A stretch of DNA of 47,030 nt from an uncultured Phascolarctobacterium sp. (GTDB taxonomy: Bacteria > Bacillota > Negativicutes > Acidaminococcales > Acidaminococcaceae): the NCBI GenBank assembly GCA_900545535.1, contig UQZN01000019.1:1-47030 (forward strand), given 5' to 3'. A model generated the notes under the pieces. The model did no database searches. It saw nothing but the letters and a program-made list of their open reading frames with translations, and was not told where the DNA came from. Position numbers and translations under genes: made by a program. Positions 10,601 to 16,429 of the stretch are shown in pieces (positions within the stretch are counted from its first letter, which is position 1; each line of letters starts with the position of its first letter).

Positions 10601-13600
10601 TCACTTATATCTTTTAAGCTATAACCGCCGATGGTCGCATTCTTATCTGCGTCAGTACCGGTGATCGTCACGCCGTTGATGGTTGCTGCTGTCAATGCTC
10701 CGTCAGCGGTTACGCCAAAGTTACTGCCGACTTGCAAATTAGCCGCAGTTACGCCGCCGGCAAAGGTTGTCATTTCCGCACCTGCCGTACCGCTGTAGCT
10801 CATGCCGGTGGTGGCTGTTTGCAGCTCGCCGATAGACACAGCATTTGCTTCTGCTTTAGTATAAGTAGCTGACAAGCCAGTTGTAGTATCGTTAACAGCC
10901 GTTTCCAAAGCTGTTGCTCTGCTGCTCAAATCTTTATCGGCACTCTCCAAAGCAATCATTTTGGTATCATAAGCACTTACATCTACTTTTTCAGCCAGTT
11001 TAACGTTAGCTTCTTCTTTGGTATAAGCGTCGGTGATACCATAACCTGACAGCGTTGTCGCTTTATCTGCCTTACCTGCTACGTCAGTCTGCATCTTCGT
11101 TACGTCAACAGTGCCCACAAGCACGTGGTCTTTATCAGTACCAGTGCCGCCTTTAACTCCTAAAGTAACGCCATTCACTGCGCCCGTCATTTCAATATCT
11201 TTGATACCTGCCAAACTGCGGTAGCTGCTTTCATCTGCGCCGCCAAAGCTGACCTGATTTGCTGCCGTTGTGGTGCTTTCTGTACCAATAGCGACACTGT
11301 TTTCGTGCTTAACCTCTGCATTGGCACCTAAAGCAATGCCGTCTTTAGCGCTGGAAGCAGCATAAGCGCCAATAACAGTGCTTCTTTTATAATCAGCATT
11401 CATTACATTAGCATTTGTCCCAATTACTATAGTTTGATCAGCCCTGTTTTTGCTACTACTACCTACACCAACACTTTCCTCCCCATCAACTTCTGCAAAT
11501 GCGCCAATAGCAGTAGCCTCCATTTTCGTAGCCAAGGAATAATACCCCAAAGCCGTAGAAAAAGCGCCAGACGCAGTAGCATTGTTTCCCACAAGAGTTG
11601 CTTCATAGCCAGAAGCAACAGCATCCATTCCGATGGCAATAGTATTTGCTCCGACTGTATCAACATTTGCACCAAGGATTATGTTACTATTATCCCCATT
11701 ATAGAGAAAACTCACCCCGTTGATACTGGTTACACCGTTCAGCGCGCCTTTACCATTAGACGTGTATTTTATCACGTTGAAACCAGGATCGTCAGGATTA
11801 GTTTCCACACTTTCTGTCCACACGCCGCCAAAGTTGACGTTGTCGCTGCTGAATTTGATACCTTCGATGTCAGTCACGTAAGGACTTACGTCAGTACCGG
11901 CACCTGTACGCTTGATGCCGCCAATATTGGTTCCCAGTTCCGTTACGTCAACGCCGCCCACAAGCACATTATCTTTATCAGCGGCAGTGCCGCCTTTAAC
12001 TCCTAAAGTAACGCCATTCACTGCGCCTGCCAGCGTTATATCCTCAATTCCCGCCAAGCTGCGGCCATAATAAGTACCATTCGTGTCTACAATACCATCA
12101 GCATTAAGCTTATAATAGCCAAAATTAACTTCGTTATCAGCAAATGTATTGCTGCCCGTACCGATGGCAACACTGTTTACGGCTTGATAAACACTAGCCA
12201 TATACCCTAAAGCCATACTACGTTCAGCATCTACATTACTAAAAGCACCTATTGCAGTGCTATAAGCCTTATAAGCTCCAGAGTATGAGCCTATTGCCGT
12301 AGCTCTGTCCATTCCCATATCTCCAGCAACAGCTGAATCACCAATAGCTACTGAACCAGAACCAAAAACAGTAGCATCTTTACCAATAGCTATTAAACCA
12401 GAACCAGAAGCAGAAGCATCCCAACCAAAGACCATATTATCGTTTTCCATATCCAGAACTGCGCCGTTGATGTGGGTGACGCCATTCAAATAGCCCTTAT
12501 TTAGGGTAATGCCGCCGATATTGCCGCTGGCTGCTGTGATGCTGCCTGCGGTAATGACGTTGCCGGTAGCCTGGTCAATGCTGAAAGTAGTTGCCGCGCC
12601 AGCTGCCTCGCTGGCTTTGACTGCGAGGTTTGTTGTGATATTTGTCAGGTCAACGCTGCCTCCGTCAAGGATATCATTGATGTCCACACCGTTGATGGTA
12701 ACAACGCCATTCAGGGCGCCTGCCATAGTAATATCTTTGATACCTACCAGACTGCGGTAGCTGCTTTCAGCTGCGCCGCCAAAGCTGACCTGATTTGCTG
12801 CCGTTGTGGTGCTGTTAGAGCCAATAGCGACACTGTTTTCGTGCTTAACCTCTGCCTTGGCACCTAAAGCAATGCTGTTTGCAGCTTCAACTTTGCTCCC
12901 ATAACCCAGGGCGACATTGTTACTCCCATCAACAACTATTTCAGAACCCAAAGCTATACTGTTTGTGCTTTTCCCTCCTATAGTTGAGTTGTTGCCCACA
13001 AGAATACCATTAGAAAAAAGTATAGCTGAGTTGTTGCCCATAAGAATACTCTCTGAGCAATTATCACCTATTATCCTTGAAGTATAGCCGATAACCGTAC
13101 TATATTCAGCGCTAGCAGAAAGAGTTGAACCATAGCCTAAAAGAACACTATAGTCAGCGCCCTGAGCAATATTTAAATTACGGCCCATAGCAATAGAGTT
13201 GGAAGACTCATTTAAAACAGAACCAATAGCTATAGAATCTGACGCAGCCGCAACACCACCGATCTGAATCCCTTTCTCAAAGCTGATGTCAGTAACGCCT
13301 GTCAGGGCGCCATTAACAGCCTGGTCTGCAATTGGCATGATACCATCATCATCATCGTTGCCGGCACTGGCGGCACGCACACCGTAGGTAACAGGCGGTA
13401 CTGCAGCATCTGTATTAGCGCCCTCTTCCCCCTCGGCGGCTGCTTCCTCACCCGTGGCAGGCGCAGAAGTTTCTTCGTCCCCAGCAGGCGTTGTGGTGCC
13501 ATCGCTCTGCCCTTTTCCGGCTACAGTCTCGGTCTGCCCGGCAAGCTGTCCAGCCTCTGCTGCCCAGGCCGGAGCTGCATAATAACTTTGCACGCTCATG

Positions 13601-13653
13601 GCTAAAAGCACTGCCAAAAGCAATTTTTTAGCACGCATATCCCTTTTACTCAT
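7654..13653 (-). CDS. Trimeric autotransporter adhesin (type Vc, YadA-like), 1999 aa
   Basis: Giant trimeric adhesin. Signal peptide at residues 1-32 (ends PAWA), then an Ala/Glu/Gly/Thr-rich linker. YadA-type head repeats of the form NSIA(L/M)G and NSVAIG occur in three blocks (about 120-300, 405-510 and 650-810). Between them are connector repeats of the type MAGA(L/V)NGVT and FNGV. A long stalk covers about 850-1850, and the C-terminal anchor (AALAGLHP through MGISIALD) covers about 1860-1921. Unusually, about 78 further residues follow the anchor: a charged heptad-like coil (LEADYEARLAKMEAAYEARM) and an acidic tail, so the protein does not end on the usual barrel strand. The ATG overlaps the stop of the upstream XRE regulator by 4 nt, implying translational coupling. 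Long direct DNA repeats lie inside the gene. Confidence 0.93.
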   Translation of the reverse strand: MSKRDMRAKKLLLAVLLAMSVQSYYAAPAWAAEAGQLAGQTETVAGKGQSDGTTTPAGDEETSAPATGEEAAAEGEEGANTDAAVPPVTYGVRAASAGNDDDDGIMPIADQAVNGALTGVTDISFEKGIQIGGVAAASDSIAIGSVLNESSNSIAMGRNLNIAQGADYSVLLGYGSTLSASAEYSTVIGYTSRIIGDNCSESILMGNNSAILFSNGILVGNNSTIGGKSTNSIALGSEIVVDGSNNVALGYGSKVEAANSIALGAKAEVKHENSVAIGSNSTTTAANQVSFGGAAESSYRSLVGIKDITMAGALNGVVTINGVDINDILDGGSVDLTNITTNLAVKASEAAGAATTFSIDQATGNVITAGSITAASGNIGGITLNKGYLNGVTHINGAVLDMENDNMVFGWDASASGSGLIAIGKDATVFGSGSVAIGDSAVAGDMGMDRATAIGSYSGAYKAYSTAIGAFSNVDAERSMALGYMASVYQAVNSVAIGTGSNTFADNEVNFGYYKLNADGIVDTNGTYYGRSLAGIEDITLAGAVNGVTLGVKGGTAADKDNVLVGGVDVTELGTNIGGIKRTGAGTDVSPYVTDIEGIKFSSDNVNFGGVWTESVETNPDDPGFNVIKYTSNGKGALNGVTSINGVSFLYNGDNSNIILGANVDTVGANTIAIGMDAVASGYEATLVGNNATASGAFSTALGYYSLATKMEATAIGAFAEVDGEESVGVGSSSKNRADQTIVIGTNANVMNADYKRSTVIGAYAASSAKDGIALGANAEVKHENSVAIGTESTTTAANQVSFGGADESSYRSLAGIKDIEMTGAVNGVTLGVKGGTGTDKDHVLVGTVDVTKMQTDVAGKADKATTLSGYGITDAYTKEEANVKLAEKVDVSAYDTKMIALESADKDLSSRATALETAVNDTTTGLSATYTKAEANAVSIGELQTATTGMSYSGTAGAEMTTFAGGVTAANLQVGSNFGVTADGALTAATINGVTITGTDADKNATIGGYSLKDISDDIAGLQTSSGGNAGDISDLQTKTTNISYDKDKAETTVDGVVIKAGEISSVKSINGVTIGAAGISGTETFNGVLLQKDGSNYTVGDVDVTELKTTISDSTNGLLKRTDDLETAVNDTTTGLSATYTKAEANAVSIGELQTATTGMTYSGTAGAEMTTFAGGVAATVVTAGEFKITGTAFGLSSDGALTAASFNGVTIDKSGTSGDVIVGGINLSQLKNDGGTTSANTAGIEHNGGTGADSYTMIEGSTKINSEGIAVTGKVTATEFIENGKTLAEIYAGKEAFEDVSTLVGDENGGLVKAAADLQTVTTGMSYDAASQSTTFSGNLVVGNAGNKTHTQITDSAIIFGEGGNMQVTVDASGIHVGNGISTFAAAAGGTHLDHEGLTTGRVTATQLSVNGAAISGNAADGLSIGGVNVNDLDSDVTDLKKAVENIQNNGTSTADMAGVTRTDEDGDGLNDTTTIESATSFTKAGMKTSSLEAATATIGGVQFAASGVVTGVSSINGVTFSSDGKINGAVITSTSFNGVDIQELADKVDGLGSGGGSTGGSTGGSGGSSDGSGFNGDELIIAKGDKDQTTINKDGITVGKNSSHSVINGNGLYIGVGSSGDLDAAKFSINSSSGKLTSNAGGHSFINSSNGAEFSNSSGKTTITGGKIETNELWVGGNKVNVSGGTVDKNDAINNQLSNNKDGYDYTNGFTTSEVGGTTQSATKESDANNDKKEKWETTNNTSAGGTSITTTKTSTNSAGKTTVQSSSVNTNEHGMTVSKTTTTTNKEGEEETKTSSTEISGGEVTLHREDGSRIEVGSAIEGLQSDVQALDGKVNRMGAEIKEVGALSAALAGLHPQPENANSRADFAMAMGSYEGKQALAVGGFYRPDKRTMLSIGASTTSSKHMMNMGISIALDRMPEAERKEQESNVDLSARMKKLEADYEARLAKMEAAYEARMERLEARYARMQEAYEADKEQQEAADETQENAEAASA
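10118..10276. repeat. 159-bp direct repeat in the adhesin gene, copy 1
   Basis: Nearly identical to 10751-10909, in the same orientation. It encodes the stalk segment containing AVNDTTTGLSATYTKAEAN and the start of the next connector. Recombination between the copies would delete or duplicate 633 bp (211 codons) in frame. Confidence 0.9.
10751..10909. repeat. 159-bp direct repeat in the adhesin gene, copy 2
   Basis: Partner of 10118-10276, with only scattered silent or conservative differences. Confidence 0.9.
11215..11340. repeat. 126-bp direct repeat in the adhesin gene, copy 1
   Basis: Nearly identical to 12751-12876. It encodes the head segment with KHENSVAIG and AANQVSFGGA. The copies are 1536 bp apart, a multiple of three, so recombination between them keeps the frame. 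Confidence 0.88.
12751..12876. repeat. 126-bp direct repeat in the adhesin gene, copy 2
   Basis: Partner of 11215-11340, same orientation. Confidence 0.88.
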
Positions 13654-14039
13654 CTGTTTCCCATTCCTTCTTTCTTCATCCTTCGGCTCACTGTTAGTCT
13701 TTGTTCTGCCCCTGTCAGGCTGCCTGCGCCCGACAACGCCGGTTTCAGCTGTGCCAGCAGCTCAAGCAGGGTACTGAAATCCGCTGCTGTATAGCTGCCC
13801 TGTGGTGCAGGGGCGGCTGCCGCCGGCACGTCAAAAAATTCGTCCAGGCGGTGCTGCAGCAAATTGGCCAGCCGCAGCAGCAGCTTCAGGCCGATCTGTA
13901 CCCGTCCGCACTCGATGTTGCTGAGGTGGGTCTGGCTGATACCTATCTGCTGGGCCAGCTCGCTTTGGCTGATGCTTTTTTCCATACGAAAAAAACGGAT
14001 TCGAAAGCCAACATTACTTAGTTTCGTTTCGTCGTACAT
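13650..14039 (-). CDS. XRE-family (Cro/CI-type) regulator, 129 aa, coupled to the adhesin
   Basis: Predicted DNA-binding regulator. The helix-turn-helix spans roughly residues 10-65 (RIRFFRMEKSISQSELAQQ, then GISQTHLSNIECGR), with the helix LLLRLANLL after it. An Ala/Pro linker and a C-terminal part with LLELLAQLKPAL complete the protein. I chose the ATG at 14039 because AAGGAGTG precedes it; a longer in-frame extension lacks a ribosome binding site. Its TGA overlaps the ATG of the 1999-aa adhesin by 4 nt, so the two are almost certainly co-transcribed and translationally coupled. The operon starts at the G-tract promoter at 14163-14190. The regulator may control its own operon or other surface genes; targets unknown. 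Confidence 0.88.
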   Translation of the reverse strand: MYDETKLSNVGFRIRFFRMEKSISQSELAQQIGISQTHLSNIECGRVQIGLKLLLRLANLLQHRLDEFFDVPAAAAPAPQGSYTAADFSTLLELLAQLKPALSGAGSLTGAEQRLTVSRRMKKEGMGNR

Positions 14040-14162
14040 AACACACTCCTTACAGATTGCGTAAACAAATAAAAAATATGTAAAAATTTCATTTGGCGGC
14101 ACTTCCAGTTTATAATTTTAATCACATTTTTATATTTATTTACATAAGCAATATCTTTTGGC

Positions 14163-14190
14163 ATTATAACACACCTGTACCCCCCCACAA
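14163..14190 (-). promoter_or_regulatory. G-tract (putatively phase-variable) promoter P2
   Basis: Minus strand: -35 TTGTGG (14185-14190), 16-bp spacer, -10 TATAAT (14163-14168). The G run is seven long (14180-14186), one shorter than in P1 and P3, but the non-G part is one base longer, so total spacing is identical. It drives the XRE regulator and the trimeric adhesin. Confidence 0.8.
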
Positions 14191-14400
14191 GACATACTAG
14201 CGTATATTTTTAAAATACTTACTTTTTTAGCTTCCCCAGCACTTATTCAACAAACCACCAAGAAATGCTTAAAACATGGTGCTGCCCCCGCACCAGGGCG
14301 TACTTGCGCAGGCAAAGAGTGGGGGGACTTTTTTGCAAAAAAGCCGGCAAAGATTTTTTTATTCATTAAAAATGAACAGCTAAAGAAAAATATAATAAAG
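14191..14400. other. Intergenic region without a gene
   Basis: An AT-rich stretch holding a GC-richer island (about 14279-14355) with a G6 run and the palindrome TTTTTTGCAAAAAA. I see no ORF with a start and ribosome binding site. It may be a decayed remnant. Confidence 0.4.
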
Positions 14401-14443
14401 AAATACCAGTTAGACTGCATTTTATGCAGTCTAACTGGTATTT
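14401..14443. repeat. Perfect 43-nt palindrome (20-bp stem, TTT loop)
   Basis: AAATACCAGTTAGACTGCAT, then TTT, then the exact complement. It ends on the -35 region of the antitoxin promoter at 14442-14470. No gene reads into it from the left, so it is not an obvious terminator; for minus-strand transcripts of the toxin locus it could act as a backstop. Confidence 0.8.
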
Positions 14444-14470
14444 GAATTTACTTGACAGATGCGCTATAAT
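14442..14470 (+). promoter_or_regulatory. Promoter of the putative antitoxin RNA
   Basis: TTGAAT (14442-14447), 17-bp spacer, TATAAT (14465-14470). It reads toward the 3' end of the toxin gene at 14573-14650. Confidence 0.7.
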
Positions 14471-14476
14471 ATAAAT

Positions 14477-14568
14477 ACAAAGAGATAGCAAATGTTTCGT
14501 AGCGTTGGCTCATCTCGTAACTAAATTAACTTGAAGATGGGCCCGCATACTTATGTTGGGCTCATTTT
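14477..14568 (+). ncRNA. Putative antitoxin RNA of a type I toxin-antitoxin pair
   Basis: Expected transcript from the promoter at 14442-14470 to a hairpin (ATGGGCCC at 14537-14544 paired with GGGCTCAT at 14558-14565, then TTTTCTT). It converges on the toxin mRNA, so the two RNAs would overlap and pair at their 3' ends, as in the TxpA/RatA and BsrG/SR4 systems. There is no coding potential. The ends are inferred and the T-tract is short. Confidence 0.6.
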
Positions 14569-14572
14569 CTTG

Positions 14573-14650
14573 CTATTTTACGGCAAGAATAATGGTTGCC
14601 ACGAGGATACCAAAAGCAATCATCAATGATAATGCCTGATATACACTCAT
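14573..14650 (-). CDS. Small holin-like toxin peptide, 25 aa (type I TA toxin)
   Basis: Encodes a 25-residue peptide: MSVYQALSLMIAFGILVATI followed by ILAVK. A short polar N-terminus, one membrane-spanning helix and a Lys end match the putative holin-like toxin family found in Firmicute type I toxin-antitoxin loci, where the peptide acts at the membrane. It has its own promoter (14711-14739), a leader of about 55 nt with a weak purine-rich site (GGTGGTGAG), and a 3' end that runs into the bidirectional hairpin shared with the convergent antisense RNA. The pattern is strong; toxicity is inferred. Confidence 0.72.
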   Translation of the reverse strand: MSVYQALSLMIAFGILVATIILAVK

Positions 14651-14710
14651 AGTCTCACCACCAATCCGCTACGGGACTGATAAGCCAACTCATTTGCTAT
14701 CTCTTGCCTT

Positions 14711-14739
14711 AGTATAGCACTTTACATTCAATTTTACAA
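14711..14739 (-). promoter_or_regulatory. Promoter of the toxin mRNA
   Basis: Minus strand: TTGTAA (14734-14739), 17-bp spacer, TATACT (14711-14716). The mRNA would start near 14704 with AAGAGATAGCAAATG, almost the same 5' sequence as the putative antitoxin RNA. Confidence 0.65.
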
Positions 14740-14777
14740 ACAAAGGTTCACTTTTTATTCATGATTCCAATATTTTT

Positions 14778-14811
14778 GCCCGGTCAGTTATGGCCGGGTT
14801 TATTTTTTTGT
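14778..14811 (+). terminator. Orphan plus-strand terminator
   Basis: CCCGGTC (14779-14785) pairs with GGCCGGG (14792-14798), then TTTATTTTTTT. It would stop any read-through of the antitoxin RNA; no plus-strand protein gene precedes it. Confidence 0.65.
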
Positions 14812-14904
14812 TGGCTGCTGCAAAGCTGCCTTATTAAATAGGTTTACTTTTGTTTTTTATTGCAGGACTGCATTGGCATTTTTAAATATTTTTTAGAAAA
14901 ATGC

Positions 14905-14933
14905 TTGCATTTGTTATTTTAAAGGCGTATAAT
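14905..14933 (+). promoter_or_regulatory. Promoter of a very short hairpin transcript
   Basis: TTGCAT (14905-14910), exactly 17 bp, TATAAT (14928-14933). Transcription should start near 14940, just before a 20-bp terminator-like hairpin. Confidence 0.65.
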
Positions 14934-14942
14934 GCGTTTTAG

Positions 14943-14991
14943 AAAAGATAAGGCGACACTTATTTTTGCTTTAAGTGTCGCCTTATCTTTT
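14943..14991. terminator. Bidirectional terminator / tiny hairpin RNA
   Basis: A 20-bp perfect stem (14943-14962 with 14972-14991) with A- and T-rich flanks on both sides. On the minus strand it terminates the YvrJ module. On the plus strand it is nearly the whole transcript expected from the promoter at 14905-14933. Confidence 0.8.
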
Positions 14992-15056
14992 TATTTTTCT
15001 GTGCCTTTTCTCTGCTCCGGTACGGTTATGACTGTCGCGTCATAGCCTGCCGGCTC

Positions 15057-15221
15057 TCAAAGGCCGGTTGTTTTATGTTCTTTGACGATGGCGCTACTCA
15101 GCTCATGCAGGCAGTCGCCCAGCTTGTCCAGCCGCTGCTCCATCCGCAGCAGCAGGTACCAGCTCAATACTATCGGAAAGCCAAAATTGCCAACTGCTTT
15201 GAATATTTCCTGCGTATCCAC
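15057..15221 (-). CDS. yvrJ: YvrJ-family small membrane protein, 54 aa
   Basis: Short ORF with a GTG start. The peptide contains FKAVGNFGFPIVLSWYLLLR followed by MEQRLDKLGDCL, the hallmark of the YvrJ family: one N-terminal membrane helix, then a charged amphipathic helix. The start overlaps the TAG of the DUF2922 gene by one base (TAGTG), so translation is coupled. The size and topology recall BhlA/UviB-type holin-like peptides. Together with an amidase that lacks a signal peptide in the same gene group, a holin-like role is a reasonable inference, not shown. In Bacillus subtilis yvrJ belongs to the regulon of the sigma factor SigO; a sigma-like gene is also encoded nearby here. Confidence 0.85.
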   Translation of the reverse strand: MDTQEIFKAVGNFGFPIVLSWYLLLRMEQRLDKLGDCLHELSSAIVKEHKTTGL

Positions 15222-15433
15222 TAGGCCAGTACGTCGATGGTGACTGTTTTGATACGTGCTTCGGTAAATTCGGTCAGTTCCAGGCCACCGCTGGTAAGCA
15301 CGTTGGCTTCGATGATCTTATCGGCAGCTGTTTTGGCTTCGGCAAGGGTGAGGCCTTCGCGCGGGTCGGCGATGCTGAGGGTTTTTTTAGCGCCGTCGCT
15401 TTTGGTGAAGATGAGTTCGAGTGTTTTTTCCAT
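15221..15433 (-). CDS. DUF2922 family protein, 70 aa
   Basis: Small protein matching the DUF2922 pattern: LELIFTKSDGAKKTLSIADP, then LTLAEAKTAADKIIEANV, then a C-terminal part with EARIKTVTIDVLA. Function unknown. These proteins typically occur beside DUF1659 and YvrJ genes in Firmicutes. RBS AAAAAAGGAG lies before the ATG. A small hairpin (15452-15468) lies just upstream of the ribosome binding site. The gene is followed by yvrJ with a one-base overlap. A non-coding inverted-repeat element separates it from the DUF1659 gene. Confidence 0.88.
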   Translation of the reverse strand: MEKTLELIFTKSDGAKKTLSIADPREGLTLAEAKTAADKIIEANVLTSGGLELTEFTEARIKTVTIDVLA

Positions 15434-15533
15434 GGTGGTTGCTCCTTTTTTGTAGGTTTTGCGCCTACTTTATTTTTTTGTCTTTTTGGACTTTTGTATT
15501 TTATTTGTGGATTTTGGTTTTCTTTTTTTATAT

Positions 15534-16091
15534 GCAGCTTTCTTGAAAGAAAGCTGCGTAAAGATTTTTCTCTTTAAATGTTCATTTCTTTTAGCGGTAA
15601 AAGAAACGAACCAAAGAAAAACCGGCACGTCGCAGATTTTTATTTTGCTTCGCTCAACGGCGGCTCCGCGAAACTCGGCATTGTTGCCGAAGATAAATCA
15701 TCTGAGCAACAATGCCTCAAACAAGTCACTCCGCTTTCGCCTTATTCGCATCGCACATAACAAAATCTGCTCAATGTGCCCTAACACCCTACGTTCTACT
15801 GCTTTAGTTAGAAAGCATTGTTTCATCAGTAATTTGATACTGTGCTTATGAAATCTAAAACTGAATAGTACGATGCAGGGGTTTTGAGCGCACATTGTGG
15901 TCTAGTCCGTTGTGTGCGCTGTGAGCTGTAAGCGCTGGAAGGTTTGTTTGAGGCATTGACTATTTGTAGCTAAAGATTTTCTTTGCATGACAATGCCGAG
16001 TTGCCTGGAAGCCGGACAGCGAACAAAGCTAAACAGGACTCGCCACAGTGCGCAAAGTTCTTTCGGTTCCTTTCTTGCCCAAGAAAGGAAC
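15534..16091. repeat. Non-coding inverted-repeat element, about 560 bp
   Basis: The ends carry hairpin palindromes in inverted orientation: GTTC(A/C)TTTCTT... at 15580-15611 and a perfect 12-bp stem at 16066-16091. Internal blocks also match in inverted orientation, for example CTCGGCATTGT and AATGCCTCAAACAA near 15675-15723 and near 15945-16005. A third perfect palindrome (GCAGCTTTCTTGAAAGAAAGCTGC without its middle, 15534-15557) borders the left end. No transposase or convincing ORF is present. It sits between DUF1659 and DUF2922, genes normally adjacent, which suggests insertion. It looks like a MITE-like or structured-RNA repeat. Confidence 0.7.
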
Positions 16092-16135
16092 ATAATAAAT
16101 TAAAAATCTAAAAAACAAGCGGATAATTTATAAAA

Positions 16136-16366
16136 TTACTCCGCTTGAGCCAGCTCGGCCTTTTCCGTCACGTAGACGTTGACTACCGCATGGCTCATCA
16201 GATCGTTCAAGGCATTGGCGACGGCAAGGCACTTGTCGTCTTCTGCGTCCAGCTTAACGCTGCCGATAGATACAGATTTGACCTGTGCCGCTCCCAGCGC
16301 GTTAACACCGTTTTCTACGGCTAAGGATAATTTGTAAGATGTTGCTGTTTTGGTTGTTGTTGGCAT
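16136..16366 (-). CDS. DUF1659 family protein, 76 aa
   Basis: Small soluble protein of the DUF1659 type: YKLSLAVENG near the N-terminus, then VKSVSIGSVKLDAEDDKCLA and a helical segment VANALNDLMSHAVVNVYVTE. Function unknown; the family is a usual neighbour of DUF2922 and YvrJ. The ATG follows AAAGGAGC. A short hairpin (CCTGT/ACAGG, 16399-16417) lies upstream of the ribosome binding site, similar in position to the one before the DUF2922 gene. It lies 63 nt after the amidase gene and probably belongs to its transcript. Confidence 0.87.
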   Translation of the reverse strand: MPTTTKTATSYKLSLAVENGVNALGAAQVKSVSIGSVKLDAEDDKCLAVANALNDLMSHAVVNVYVTEKAELAQAE

Positions 16367-16429
16367 AATGATTGCTCCTTTATTTTTTGTATTGGTTGCC
16401 TGTCTTGTTGTTACAGGTTTGCGCCCGGC

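Noticed and set aside
9424..10617. A 397-codon plus-strand open frame inside the trimeric adhesin gene
   Set aside because: Shadow of a repetitive gene; no start signals.
14330..14355. The G6 run near 14323-14328 as a fourth switch
   Set aside because: No -10 box at the right distance and no downstream gene.
14452..14480. TTGACA at 14452-14457 as the -35 of the antitoxin promoter
   Set aside because: The TATAAT is only 7 bp away and a 17-bp spacer would need the poor -10 ATACAA; TTGAAT 17 bp from TATAAT fits better.
15534..16091. Short ORFs inside the inverted-repeat element as genes
   Set aside because: They lack ribosome binding sites, overlap the inverted-repeat arms and have no recognisable domain.
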